DNA from: an uncultured Bacteroidota bacterium
GTDB lineage: Bacteria; Bacteroidota; Bacteroidia; Chitinophagales; Chitinophagaceae
Length of the DNA stretch: 64,000 nt
NCBI GenBank assembly: GCA_903865435.1
Contig: CAIPJS010000042.1
Coordinates: forward strand, 1-64,000
Direction of reading: 5' to 3'
Shown here piece after piece: positions 9,544 to 17,629 of the stretch (position 1 is the first letter of the stretch; each line of letters opens with the position of its first letter). The translations under genes were made by a program, and so were the position numbers. The notes under the pieces are model-generated. The model searched no databases. It had not been told where the DNA came from and was given only the letters and a program-made list of their open reading frames with translations.

Positions 9544-9978
9544 TTAATTAATTCCTGCTTTTAAATAAGACCATCCAGCTTCTTGTTTTAAAATTACTTC
9601 GGCCACCCCAGAAGGTACAGTGTTGGCTTCGGTTAATAAATCTGCTTTTTCGATATGGTGTTTACGCATAGAATTTTGACAAGCCGAAAATTGTACATTG
9701 GTTTTAGATAATTCGATTACTTCTTTAGCTAAATGCGTTTTTGCTGCAACCAATAAATCTAAAGCCTTACCATGTACCACTACTTCAATCATAACATTAT
9801 TTGGCCATATAGTTTGTAGGTTTTTTATATTACCAATTGTGGTGGACCAAGCAGCTGTATCAGCTGTATTTAATTGAATGACTACTTTATGTTTCACTTC
9901 AGTATTTTGAGCACTGACACTTGTGCAAGTAAAGACAACTACTAAATTTAGTAGGAATAAGCGCATCATTTTTTTCAT
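9544..9978 (-). CDS. Exported DsrE-like protein
   Basis: Small alpha/beta protein of the DsrE/YchN-like fold, a family that includes cytoplasmic sulfur carriers. Residues 1-24 form a signal peptide ending SVSAQ, so the mature protein should be periplasmic. Cys100 in FSACQNSM is the only mature cysteine and sits where DsrE-type proteins carry their reactive cysteine. The neighbour, 20 bases downstream, is a TsdA-type cytochrome, suggesting a role with reduced sulfur compounds outside the cytoplasm. Function is inferred; many exported DsrE-like proteins have no assigned role. Confidence 0.75.
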   Translation of the reverse strand: MKKMMRLFLLNLVVVFTCTSVSAQNTEVKHKVVIQLNTADTAAWSTTIGNIKNLQTIWPNNVMIEVVVHGKALDLLVAAKTHLAKEVIELSKTNVQFSACQNSMRKHHIEKADLLTEANTVPSGVAEVILKQEAGWSYLKAGIN

Positions 9979-10042
9979 AGATATAATTTAAGTGAATTTA
10001 GGAAAAAAATAAATCCCAGCACAAACTTACCCAAAGCCTTTT

Positions 10043-10067
10043 AAAGATCCCGATACTCGGGATCTTT
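10043..10067. repeat. Perfect palindrome with TCCCGA/TCGGGA core
   Basis: AAAGATCCCGA and TCGGGATCTTT form an 11-bp perfect stem around a TAC loop. A run of six T follows shortly on the + strand, but no + strand gene ends nearby. The TCCCGA...TCGGGA core recurs at 57705-57720, also beside a tRNA gene. A second small inverted repeat (CAAGAGC/GCTCTTG) lies at 10093-10108. Confidence 0.6.
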
Positions 10068-10122
10068 GGCTTTTTTAACACTCGCTTGCTTACAAGAGCA
10101 AGCTCTTGACGCAGCTCGCATT

Positions 10123-10153
10123 AAAAAAGCCTCTCACTTTCGTGAGAGGCTTT
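10123..10153 (-). terminator. Rho-independent terminator of tRNA-Arg
   Basis: Read on the minus strand, AAAGCCTCTCAC and GTGAGAGGCTTT form a 12-bp perfect stem with a four-base GAAA loop, followed by a run of T. It begins two bases after the tRNA 3' end. Confidence 0.85.
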
Positions 10154-10154
10154 G

Positions 10155-10228
10155 TGATTCGGATTGGATTCGAACCAATGGCCCTCATCTTAGAAGGATG
10201 ACGCTCTATCCAGCTGAGCTACCGAACC
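10155..10228 (-). tRNA. tRNA-Arg (anticodon TCT)
   Basis: A 74-base cloverleaf on the minus strand. Acceptor GGTTCGG pairs with CCGAATC (one G-U), the D arm is GCTCAGCTGGATAGAGC, the anticodon arm is TCATC-CTTCTAA-GATGA, and the T arm is ATTGG-TTCGAAT-CCAAT. The anticodon TCT decodes AGA and AGG. CCA is not encoded. A strong hairpin terminator follows directly. Confidence 0.95.
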
Positions 10229-10295
10229 TTATCTTTTCTTAGGCTGCAAATTTAATGAAAAATAAGCCTGATTTCAAAGAAAATAGGCCTCTAAA

Positions 10296-11021
10296 TCAAT
10301 CTATTGCCATTAAATCTCTGATTACAACACTTGCCACAGTACAGCCAAAAATTGCTGGCATATAGCTTAAAGTTCCAATAATCGACTTCTTGGGAAAGGC
10401 ATTCTCCGTTTCAAAAATACGGGATTGGTCAGGTTTTTCTGGGCTAAAAACTACTTTCAACCCTTTTTTAATACCTACTGCTTGTAAACGCTTACGAACA
10501 TATCTTGCCAAATTACATTCATAGGTTTTTGATAAATCTGTTATTTTAATTTGAGCAGGATCAATTTTTCCTCCTGCACCCATAGAGCTTATAATGTGAA
10601 TTTTTCTATCCATACATCCTTTAATCAAATCTACTTTAGCCGATAAAGTATCTATACAATCCACTACATAATCCCATTTTTCTTTTTCTATTAATTGAAT
10701 CATTGAATCGTCTTCTACAAAAGCTTCTAAAATGGTTAATTCAAGCAAGGGATTGATGTCTAATAATCTTACTGCTAAAACCTGCGCTTTAGATTTTGAT
10801 AGGGTAGAATGTAGGGCAGGAATTTGACGATTGATATTACTAGCGTCAATGGTATCATTATCTACAATAGTTAATTTCCCTATGCCAGCTCTAACAATCA
10901 TTTCAGCACAGATTCCACCCACGCCACCGAGTCCAATAACAAGCACATTTTTTTGCATTAATTGTTTAACTGGCCCGTCTCCTAACATTAATTGTGTTCT
11001 ACTCATCCAATAAGGTATCAT
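10296..11021 (-). CDS. tcdA: tRNA threonylcarbamoyladenosine dehydratase (TcdA, ThiF/E1-like)
   Basis: ATP-dependent enzyme that cyclises t6A to ct6A at position 37 of ANN-decoding tRNAs. The N-terminal Rossmann nucleotide site is LVIGLGGVGG at about residues 27-36, followed by DNDTIDASNINRQ (metal and ATP contacts) and the VDCIDTLSAK segment typical of E1-like proteins. The RYVRKRLQ segment and the FSPEKPD motif fit TcdA rather than MoeB or ThiF. At 241 residues it is of normal length; the C-terminal hydrophobic tail is short. Met6 is an alternative start. It diverges from the BNR-repeat gene. Confidence 0.88.
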   Translation of the reverse strand: MIPYWMSRTQLMLGDGPVKQLMQKNVLVIGLGGVGGICAEMIVRAGIGKLTIVDNDTIDASNINRQIPALHSTLSKSKAQVLAVRLLDINPLLELTILEAFVEDDSMIQLIEKEKWDYVVDCIDTLSAKVDLIKGCMDRKIHIISSMGAGGKIDPAQIKITDLSKTYECNLARYVRKRLQAVGIKKGLKVVFSPEKPDQSRIFETENAFPKKSIIGTLSYMPAIFGCTVASVVIRDLMAID

Positions 11022-11025
11022 ATCG

Positions 11026-11033
11026 TATCTTTA
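11026..11033 (+). promoter_or_regulatory. Probable -7 element for the BNR-repeat gene
   Basis: TATCTTTA (one base from TAnnTTTG) lies 20 bases before the ATG at 11054. It supports that start over the ATG at 10994, which would overlap tcdA. Confidence 0.35.
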
Positions 11034-11053
11034 AATCATTAAATAGTTCAACC

Positions 11054-12076
11054 ATGCAAAAACCATTTTTATTTTTATGCTTATTTCTAATAATATTTCA
11101 AAATGGCTTTGCGCAAAATTCGGGTAATAATTCCATAAATATACTCACTCAAAAAAAAGGGATTAGTTTAAGAGGATTAAGCATCCCCAATGAAAATACC
11201 ATTTGGGCCAGTGGGTCAAAGGGAAGTATAGCAATATCTACAGATGGAGGTGCTCGTTTTAATTGGAAACAAATAGTTGGTTATGAGACCAGAGATTTTA
11301 GAGCCATCTATGCATGGAATGCGAATGAAGCCATTGCTGTTGCCATTGCAGCACCAGCCATTGTTTTAAAAACAAAAGACGGAGGTGTCAGTTGGTATAA
11401 AGTGTATGAGAATAAGGATACCCTTATGTTTTTGGATGCAATAAAATTTAAAGACAGTGTGCAGGGTAGCATCGTAGGAGATCCGATGGGCAATCAAATA
11501 TTTTTATTAAATACCAATGACAAAGGAGAGCATTGGCAAGAAGTTACAGCAAATCATTTTACCTCCAAATTAAAAAATGGTGAAGCTTTTTTTGCTTCAA
11601 GTAATTCTAATATTGCTTATGCCAATGGATCTGAATTTTTAATTACAGGTGGTTTGTCAAGTAGGCTTTGGATAGATGGGAATGCAATGGATTTACCCAT
11701 CGTACAGGGTGAAAAAACTACGGGTGCTAATAGTATAGCCATTTCACCTTCAAGTAATAATATGATTATTGTAGGGGGCGATTTTACAAAAAAAAATAAT
11801 GCAGAAAATAATATCATTGGGTTTAAATATAAATCCAAATGGAGGATCAAAAAGAAAATTGGAAATCCGCATGGTTATAAATCTTCAGTAAGTTTTATCA
11901 CCAATAATTTTGTAATTGTTTGTGGCACTTCTGGTGTAGATTTTTCAAAAAATAAGGGTAAAAAATGGGAGTTAATTTCAACTGAAAGCTTCCATGTAGT
12001 TCAAAAACAGCCCAATAAGAAAGCAGCCATTTTAGCAGGGTCAGATGGGCGCATAGGATCTATTCATTTTGACTAA
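11054..12076 (+). CDS. Exported BNR/Ycf48-like beta-propeller protein
   Basis: A 340-residue secreted protein of unknown function. The chosen ATG gives a clean signal peptide (MQKPFLFLCLFLIIFQNGFAQ region, cleaved near residue 21); an ATG at 10994 would add 20 residues lying in the tcdA promoter region. Repeats with the Asp-box pattern are visible: ISTDGGARFNWKQI, LKTKDGGVSWYKV and LNTNDKGEHWQEV, spaced about 45-55 residues apart, as in Ycf48-like and sialidase-type propellers. Beta-strand content continues to the end. Such proteins can be enzymes, assembly factors or binding proteins, and nothing nearby narrows it. Confidence 0.75.
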   Translation: MQKPFLFLCLFLIIFQNGFAQNSGNNSINILTQKKGISLRGLSIPNENTIWASGSKGSIAISTDGGARFNWKQIVGYETRDFRAIYAWNANEAIAVAIAAPAIVLKTKDGGVSWYKVYENKDTLMFLDAIKFKDSVQGSIVGDPMGNQIFLLNTNDKGEHWQEVTANHFTSKLKNGEAFFASSNSNIAYANGSEFLITGGLSSRLWIDGNAMDLPIVQGEKTTGANSIAISPSSNNMIIVGGDFTKKNNAENNIIGFKYKSKWRIKKKIGNPHGYKSSVSFITNNFVIVCGTSGVDFSKNKGKKWELISTESFHVVQKQPNKKAAILAGSDGRIGSIHFD

Positions 12077-12144
12077 TACTTTTTAAAATAATAAACCTAA
12101 AAATCATTTTTATATTTCAATACTTAATGTAACTTAGTAGGGAT

Positions 12145-12435
12145 ATGAAAAAGTACCAAGTGATTATATCTTTCGAAATGGATGAAGATTTTATGTCTTT
12201 AGTACCCCCACACCGTACGTATGTCAATTATTTGCTTAATAAAGGAATCATCGACAGTTATGCCGTAAGTATGGAAACTCAAAATTCTTGGATCACCATC
12301 AACGCCAATAATAAAAAAGAAGTGAAGGAATTGATTGAAAAATCACCTTTAATTAAGTATTGGAACTATGAAATTGTTGAGCTTTTTGTATATGATAGTC
12401 AATCTACTAGACTTCCTGCTGTACAATTAAATTAA
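12145..12435 (+). CDS. Small YciI-like (ferredoxin-like fold) protein
   Basis: A 96-residue cytoplasmic protein. The pattern of an N-terminal strand (KKYQVIISFEM), a helix containing PPHRTYVNYLLNKG, a second strand pair (IDSYAVSMETQNSWITINA) and a helix (KKEVKELIEKSPLIKYW) followed by a last strand (NYEIVELFVY) resembles YciI/muconolactone-isomerase-like alpha-beta barrels. The resemblance is structural and weak, so function is not assigned. It stands between the BNR gene and tRNA-Val, with a near-consensus TAACTTAG about ten bases upstream. Confidence 0.6.
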   Translation: MKKYQVIISFEMDEDFMSLVPPHRTYVNYLLNKGIIDSYAVSMETQNSWITINANNKKEVKELIEKSPLIKYWNYEIVELFVYDSQSTRLPAVQLN

Positions 12436-12470
12436 ATCACCTTTTTTTTGGGGAATTCCTATTTGCCCCT

Positions 12471-12478
12471 TATTTTTG
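12471..12478 (+). promoter_or_regulatory. Promoter of tRNA-Val
   Basis: TATTTTTG matches TAnnTTTG, and a TTTTG ending at 12450 gives a -33 element with a 20-base spacer. The mature tRNA begins 12 bases downstream. A stable RNA gene behind this motif is good evidence that it is the housekeeping promoter of this genome. Confidence 0.7.
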
Positions 12479-12490
12479 CACTCCTCAAAA

Positions 12491-12565
12491 GGGGGCATAG
12501 CTCAGTTGGTTTAGAGCATCTGCCTTACAAGCAGAGGGTCCGCGGTTCGAACCCGTGTGCCCCCA
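12491..12565 (+). tRNA. tRNA-Val (anticodon TAC)
   Basis: A 75-base cloverleaf. Acceptor GGGGGCA pairs with TGCCCCC, the D arm is GCTCAGTTGGTTTAGAGC, the anticodon arm is TCTGC-CTTACAA-GCAGA, and the T arm is CGCGG-TTCGAAC-CCGTG. The discriminator is A and CCA is not encoded. It has its own promoter upstream and hairpin terminator downstream. Confidence 0.96.
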
Positions 12566-12576
12566 CAGAATAAGAG

Positions 12577-12613
12577 AAAAGGGTTTCAAGCAATTGAAGC
12601 CCTTTTGCTTTTT
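12577..12613 (+). terminator. Terminator of tRNA-Val
   Basis: AAAAGGGTTTCAA pairs with TTGAAGCCCTTTT (13 bp, one G-U) around a four-base loop at 12590-12593, followed by GCTTTTT. Confidence 0.75.
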
Positions 12614-12660
12614 AGCCATTTGCAAACAATTTGCACACAATGAGGCGATTAATTTTAAAG

Positions 12661-12668
12661 TAACTTTG
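12661..12668 (+). promoter_or_regulatory. -7 element of the THUMP methyltransferase gene
   Basis: TAACTTTG is an exact TAnnTTTG match, with only four bases between it and the ATG at 12673. The transcript is predicted to be leaderless. No well-spaced -33 TTG is seen. Confidence 0.55.
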
Positions 12669-12672
12669 TTAG

Positions 12673-13863
12673 ATGCAAGTATTTACAACCCAAAGCAAAA
12701 TAATCATTACCTGTCATAAATGGTTGGCACCTTCTTTACAAAAAGAAGTGGTATCCTTAGGTTTTAAAACCGATAGGGTATTTCAAACAGGTGTCGAGTT
12801 AACGGGTACCGTTCAGGATTGTATCAAACTGAATTTAAATTTAAGATGTGCTAGCCAGGTCATGTATTCTTTAAAATCATTTATTTGCAATGATCCTGAT
12901 GAGTTGTATAAAAACTTGGTAGGGTTAGCTTGGGAAAAATTAATTAAACCATCTGGTTATTTTTCGGTTACAAGCAATGTTTTTCATCCAACCATTTCTA
13001 CAAATTTGTATGCCAATTTAAAAGTGAAAGATGCTATTGTAGATAGAATGCGTGAAATAAGCAATCAACGTCCATCTACTGGATCAGAACTTTCAGGAGC
13101 AGTTGTGTATTTATTTTGGAAACAAGATGAAGCAGAAATATTTTTAGATACTTCTGGTGAAACCTTAGCCAAACACGGTTATCGCAAACTTCCTGGTACA
13201 GCACCCATGTTAGAGGCTTTAGCCGCTGCAACTATTTTAAGTACCAAATGGAATCAAAAAGCACCCTTTATTAATCCAATGTGTGGATCAGGTACTTTAG
13301 CCATCGAAGCCGCTTTGATTGCCACGCATCGTGCGCCAGGTTTATTAAGATCCAATTATGCGTTTATGCATATACTGGGTTATGAACCGTCTATGTATCA
13401 AATTGAAAGAGAAAAATTAAACAGTCAAATAGTAAAATTACCTGGTTTACAAATTATTGCTTCAGATTTAAGTAAGAAAGCAATCGAAATTGCTAAGTCA
13501 AATGCTACTGTGGCGGGCGTTGCACATTTAATTTATTTTCAAGATGGTGATTTTGAAACAACCAATATTCCATTGGCAGAAGAAGGGGCAGTGGTGATGT
13601 TTAATCCTGAATACGGTGAAAGGTTAGGAGAAGAACTCGAATTAGAAGCCACCTATGCTCGTATGGGTGATTTCTTAAAAAACAATTGCAAAGGATACCT
13701 AGGTTATATATTTACTGGGAATTTAGAATTGGCTAAAAAAATTCGTTTAAAGCCAAGTAGGCGCATCGAATTTTACAATGCCACCATTGATTGTAGGTTA
13801 TTAGAATACGAAATGTATGCAGGTACAAAAAGGGTAGACAAAAAACCCGAAGAAATAGTTTAG
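12673..13863 (+). CDS. THUMP-domain class I RNA methyltransferase (RlmL N-terminal-half/YpsC type)
   Basis: Probable SAM-dependent N2-guanine methyltransferase of 23S rRNA. Residues about 50-160 form a THUMP RNA-binding domain. The methyltransferase domain has motif I at FINPMCGSGTLAIEAA (about 199-213) and an acidic loop at IIASDLSKKAIEIAKSN. Motif IV reads NPEYGERLG (311-319) where m2G enzymes normally have NPPYG; the second proline is replaced by glutamate. At 396 residues it matches stand-alone YpsC-like proteins, not the fused RlmKL. The ATG lies four bases after a consensus -7 element. The exact target base is inferred from the family. Confidence 0.85.
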   Translation: MQVFTTQSKIIITCHKWLAPSLQKEVVSLGFKTDRVFQTGVELTGTVQDCIKLNLNLRCASQVMYSLKSFICNDPDELYKNLVGLAWEKLIKPSGYFSVTSNVFHPTISTNLYANLKVKDAIVDRMREISNQRPSTGSELSGAVVYLFWKQDEAEIFLDTSGETLAKHGYRKLPGTAPMLEALAAATILSTKWNQKAPFINPMCGSGTLAIEAALIATHRAPGLLRSNYAFMHILGYEPSMYQIEREKLNSQIVKLPGLQIIASDLSKKAIEIAKSNATVAGVAHLIYFQDGDFETTNIPLAEEGAVVMFNPEYGERLGEELELEATYARMGDFLKNNCKGYLGYIFTGNLELAKKIRLKPSRRIEFYNATIDCRLLEYEMYAGTKRVDKKPEEIV

Positions 13864-13873
13864 CAATTTAATG

Positions 13874-15889
13874 TTAATTCACTTTTGATTTCTTATTATT
13901 GATTAACATGTATTTAGAGGTTTCGTAAATTGTTTCTGTTAATCGCCTCATTTGTTTCTCTATTGAATCATTGGCTACTTTGGTATTGTTTAAAACGCTC
14001 TCAAAAATACCTTTATTAGGGTCTTTGATTTTATAGCCATAATAATATTCATTATTTAGTACACCAATTTGTTGGTTAAAATCGTCGTATAAGAAAATGG
14101 AATGCTTGTCTGATTTGTTGAGCATGTCAAACACGCTTTTCCCTAAAGTGGTATTCGTATAAGGGATATTGCAAAGTGATGCAATACTTGGAAGCACATC
14201 TATTTGAGAAACTGGTAAACTATATTCCTTAGGATTTAAAATTTTAGGCGCATAAAATAGAAAAGGAATATGCATATTGGTCAAGTTTTGTTCTGTAAAA
14301 GATTTTGGCAACATCTCACCAGCATCTCCTTTGATGCCATGATCGCCAATAAATACAAATAAAGTGTTGTCGAAATATTTCTCTTTTTTAGCTGCTTCTA
14401 TAAATTGTTCAAAACAATAATCGGTATACCTAAATGCATTGTATTCGTCATTGTTTTCAAAGCCAAATTTTAATAAAGAGTCTTTGGATACCGTTAACTT
14501 TTTAAAGCTTTTCAAATCTTCTTCTGGGATGGTATAAGGACGGTGGTTGTCTGCGGTTTGTATAATAGCAAAAAATGGTTTTGTATTAGCACTTAAAGTC
14601 TTGTTGGCTTCCATAAACAAATTCTTATCACTAATTCCCCAAACATTAATCTCACTAGACTGATATCGTCCTTGTTCGTAAATATTTAAATCAACTATAT
14701 TATTGGTAAGCACTCCTCTAATATTTGCCCAACTGGTACTACCGCCTAAAAAATAAAATTTTTCATAATTTTTAAAATCAGCGATAATTGAATGCTGATC
14801 AACAGCTAAAGGATTACGGCTAGATGTTTTACCCTCTAACACATCAGGCGTGCCTGTAATGGCAGCCCATACACCACGGGCAGTTCCATAAGCTGGAGAG
14901 AAAGCTCTATTAAAATACACGCCTTGCTTTCTCATAGAATTAAAATAGGGTGTGGCGTTTAATGGATTACCCATCATAGAACTTTTATATGCCGAGAAAG
15001 ATTCACAAATCACCAAAACCACATTTTTTATTTTAGGTGAGATGGTATCATTTGTTTTTGCCCTTATGACTCTATTAAAATTAAACTCTTTTGCATTTTG
15101 TACAACAGCAGTTAGATCTAAATAATCACTTATGACGGAATAATTATTTTTAATAAGATCGGTATTGATTTGAGTACTTCTAAAACTGAGGGTACTAAAA
15201 AAAGATTGCATCGGATTTAATGCAACATTGGCTTTAAAATCGGTGCCTATACTATACGCATCGCTCCATCTTAAAGGATATTGGCCACCTGAATAAACAA
15301 CATTGCCCACTATGCTATAAACAAGAATAAAGAAAAACAAAATATTCACCAATATGGGTTGAATCTTATTTGAGGATGGACTGCTTTTAGAAGCTAATTT
15401 AAATGTAAAGCGAACCAATTGATACATGGTAAACAATGCAGCCACAAAAACAAAAATAATCAGCAAGATGGGATAGGATTGCCACATCATTTGCATTGAA
15501 ATGGCAGCATTGTCTAAATAACTAAGGATACTGGCATTTAATCTTTGGTGTACATAGGCATAATGGATGAAATCAGCGGTATAAAATAAAATTAAAAAAA
15601 CACTAAACCCCATCCATACAAGGAATGATATCTTTTTACCCTGGTTCGTTGCAAATGGATGAACCGCTTTGAAAAATGACAATAACAAAATGAGCAACAT
15701 GGCAATAGCCACATATCTTAAATCATACCTAAAGCCTAAAATATAGGCGGCTTTTAATGACCCTTGATTTAAACTTGGCGCTACAAAGCGATGTACAAAA
15801 ACAAAACGAAGTAAGGTCATCAAGATTAAAAAGCACCATCCCGTAATGCTTATCCAAACAATGGTACTGGTGTGCTTTATTTTATTCAT
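13874..15889 (-). CDS. LTA-synthase-like membrane sulfatase-family enzyme
   Basis: Integral membrane enzyme of the alkaline-phosphatase superfamily, related to LtaS and phosphoglycerol or phosphoethanolamine transferases. About five transmembrane helices fill residues 10-200. The extracytoplasmic catalytic domain starts with VVLVICESFSAY (Glu296, metal ligand). Thr336 in YGTARGVWAAITG is the likely nucleophile, and the second metal site is GDHGIKGD near residue 525. Length (671 residues) is normal. In a Gram-negative it may modify membrane-derived glycans or lipid A rather than make teichoic acid; the substrate cannot be read here. It follows namZ by 36 bases on the same strand. Confidence 0.85.
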   Translation of the reverse strand: MNKIKHTSTIVWISITGWCFLILMTLLRFVFVHRFVAPSLNQGSLKAAYILGFRYDLRYVAIAMLLILLLSFFKAVHPFATNQGKKISFLVWMGFSVFLILFYTADFIHYAYVHQRLNASILSYLDNAAISMQMMWQSYPILLIIFVFVAALFTMYQLVRFTFKLASKSSPSSNKIQPILVNILFFFILVYSIVGNVVYSGGQYPLRWSDAYSIGTDFKANVALNPMQSFFSTLSFRSTQINTDLIKNNYSVISDYLDLTAVVQNAKEFNFNRVIRAKTNDTISPKIKNVVLVICESFSAYKSSMMGNPLNATPYFNSMRKQGVYFNRAFSPAYGTARGVWAAITGTPDVLEGKTSSRNPLAVDQHSIIADFKNYEKFYFLGGSTSWANIRGVLTNNIVDLNIYEQGRYQSSEINVWGISDKNLFMEANKTLSANTKPFFAIIQTADNHRPYTIPEEDLKSFKKLTVSKDSLLKFGFENNDEYNAFRYTDYCFEQFIEAAKKEKYFDNTLFVFIGDHGIKGDAGEMLPKSFTEQNLTNMHIPFLFYAPKILNPKEYSLPVSQIDVLPSIASLCNIPYTNTTLGKSVFDMLNKSDKHSIFLYDDFNQQIGVLNNEYYYGYKIKDPNKGIFESVLNNTKVANDSIEKQMRRLTETIYETSKYMLINNKKSKVN

Positions 15890-15925
15890 CTTTTCTATTT
15901 TCTTAAATTATTAATTCATTCCTAT

Positions 15926-17095
15926 TTAATCGTATAATAAAAAGGGTGCTATGTCTTTGCTCCAATGATTTACTTTTAACAATTGAACCATTTTACTCAA
16001 CCATTCTTTTAAAGGTAAATCAAACAGTTTTTCTGCATCCTCGATACCTAACAATAAAGATAAATGATTTTCTCCAGTAGGATTGGCCATAGTAGGGTAA
16101 GCCTGCCATTTAAAATTTTTCGGATGGATGTCTTTAACAATCTTTAATAATAAAAGCCCATTTAATACAGCATTAAAAAAATAAGGATCAATTACTTTAA
16201 TTCTTATGCCTTTTAATAGGGTTTGATTTTCATTATTTCCCATTTGAATTGGCAGGCTTTCAATTTTAATGTCTTCACTTAATACATTTTGCCAAACCAT
16301 GGTGATAGCAGGAATATTCAACCAATTGGCACCAATCCATTCAAAAGAATAGGCAGATCCACGTCCCACACTAACATTGGTCGCTTCAAACAGACAAAGT
16401 CCAGGATACAATATGCAAGCTTCTATATTTTGTATAGCGGGCGAAGTGGCTACCCAAGACTTATTCCAATCGTAAAACAACTTTGATCGCTCCCAATTTT
16501 TACATTTGATAATTTCTAGATCCGCTTTTATATTTTCTGTTTCATTAAAATAACCAGCCAGTTCTCCTAGTGTACATTGATGTTTTATAGGTATTGAATA
16601 TCTACCTATAAAACTGGCATTGTGCATGTCTAACATGGGCCCTTCAGCCATTTGCAAATTGCCTCCTAAAGGGTTGGGTCTATCTAGTATAATCAGCTGC
16701 TTATTAAATGCAGCCGCCGCATCTAACCAATACGTCATTGACCATAAATAAGTATAAAAACGCACGCCAACATCTGGTATATCAAAAAGTAAAATATCTA
16801 TGTCCATTAAATCTGCAGCAGTGGGTGCAAATTTTTCACCATATAAACTAATAACAGGTAGCCCGGTTAATGCATCTATTTCATTATTTATTTTAGCACC
16901 ATCTACACCATTCGTATCGATGCCATGTTCAGGGGAGAATAATTTTATAATATTAAACCCATTTTCTACCAATGCTTTTCTACTTTTTTCACCAGTAGAA
17001 GTAGTAGCAGCATCATTGGTTAAAAATGCAATGTTTTTATTTTTCCATATTGGATCTAAACTCAATAAAATATCTATTCCAAATGCGATGGGCAT
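15926..17095 (-). CDS. Exo-beta-N-acetylmuramidase NamZ family (DUF1343)
   Basis: DUF1343 protein; the characterised member, NamZ of Bacillus subtilis, releases terminal MurNAc from peptidoglycan fragments. Visible family segments are the N-terminal NIAFLTNDAA, FSPEHGIDT, the DIPDVGVRFYTYLWSM block (about 100-115), ILDRPNPLGG, and VSVGRGSAY with the acidic residues of the active-site cleft. There is no signal peptide: the ATG follows the ykgJ-like stop by two bases, leaving no room for one, so this copy should act in the cytoplasm, perhaps in cell-wall recycling. Length (389 residues) is full for the family without a leader. It is co-directional with the genes on both sides. Confidence 0.85.
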   Translation of the reverse strand: MPIAFGIDILLSLDPIWKNKNIAFLTNDAATTSTGEKSRKALVENGFNIIKLFSPEHGIDTNGVDGAKINNEIDALTGLPVISLYGEKFAPTAADLMDIDILLFDIPDVGVRFYTYLWSMTYWLDAAAAFNKQLIILDRPNPLGGNLQMAEGPMLDMHNASFIGRYSIPIKHQCTLGELAGYFNETENIKADLEIIKCKNWERSKLFYDWNKSWVATSPAIQNIEACILYPGLCLFEATNVSVGRGSAYSFEWIGANWLNIPAITMVWQNVLSEDIKIESLPIQMGNNENQTLLKGIRIKVIDPYFFNAVLNGLLLLKIVKDIHPKNFKWQAYPTMANPTGENHLSLLLGIEDAEKLFDLPLKEWLSKMVQLLKVNHWSKDIAPFLLYD

Positions 17096-17097
17096 GA

Positions 17098-17529
17098 TTA
17101 ATTCGTTTTTGCTTCAAAAGCCAATACTTCTTTTAAATTTTCCATTACATTAAAAATAATGGGACATCTATCATAATGCATATAAGTTGTAAAAAGTCTT
17201 TTGTTGAAATCTGGAATATGAAAAGCAGGAAATTCTCTGCATCCTGCAAATCGATGTTCATATACACTGCAACTGTTCTCTACCAAAAAATGACAAGGAA
17301 TAGAATTAATCACCATCCGTCCTGATTCGCCTTTAGAAATATAAGCTTCATCAAATGCATCCCTAGTTTTGCCTAAATGTTGGGCCAAATTGGTGGCCTC
17401 CGCATCATCAATGTTCACCATTAAACTTTTACAACAGTTTCCACAGCTGGTACAGTCAATTTGAGGACTGATTGTCTCAGATAGGGCAAATACGGCATTA
17501 TCTAATTCTTGACTGTTGATTTGTCTCAA
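17098..17529 (-). CDS. YkgJ-family cysteine cluster protein (N-terminus probably extends upstream)
   Basis: Small putative zinc- or iron-binding protein. The metal cluster is CTSCGNCC (Cys26, 29, 32, 33 in this frame), followed by IPCHFLVENSCSVYEHRFAGCREFP, which supplies further cysteines and histidine. The interval begins at a TTG, but the same frame stays open upstream to a stop at 17629-17631 and reads convincingly as protein (YPIVDLDFIKSKAEALATEN, then QFQGFLRQ). That segment has no ATG, GTG or TTG; ATT at 17601 or ATC at 17625 are the candidates. A TATCTTTA promoter-like element lies just upstream. Function of the family is unknown. Confidence 0.8.
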   Translation of the reverse strand: MRQINSQELDNAVFALSETISPQIDCTSCGNCCKSLMVNIDDAEATNLAQHLGKTRDAFDEAYISKGESGRMVINSIPCHFLVENSCSVYEHRFAGCREFPAFHIPDFNKRLFTTYMHYDRCPIIFNVMENLKEVLAFEAKTN

Positions 17530-17629
17530 AAAGCCCTGAAATTGATCATTTTCAGTAGCAAGCGCTTCAGCCTTGGATTTGATGAAATCTAGGTCAACAA
17601 TGGGGTATTTTGGGTCAGTTTTGATGGTT

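Noticed and set aside
10043-10076. Rho-independent terminator on the + strand
   Set aside because: The stem and T run look right, but no + strand gene ends upstream, so it is listed as a palindromic repeat.
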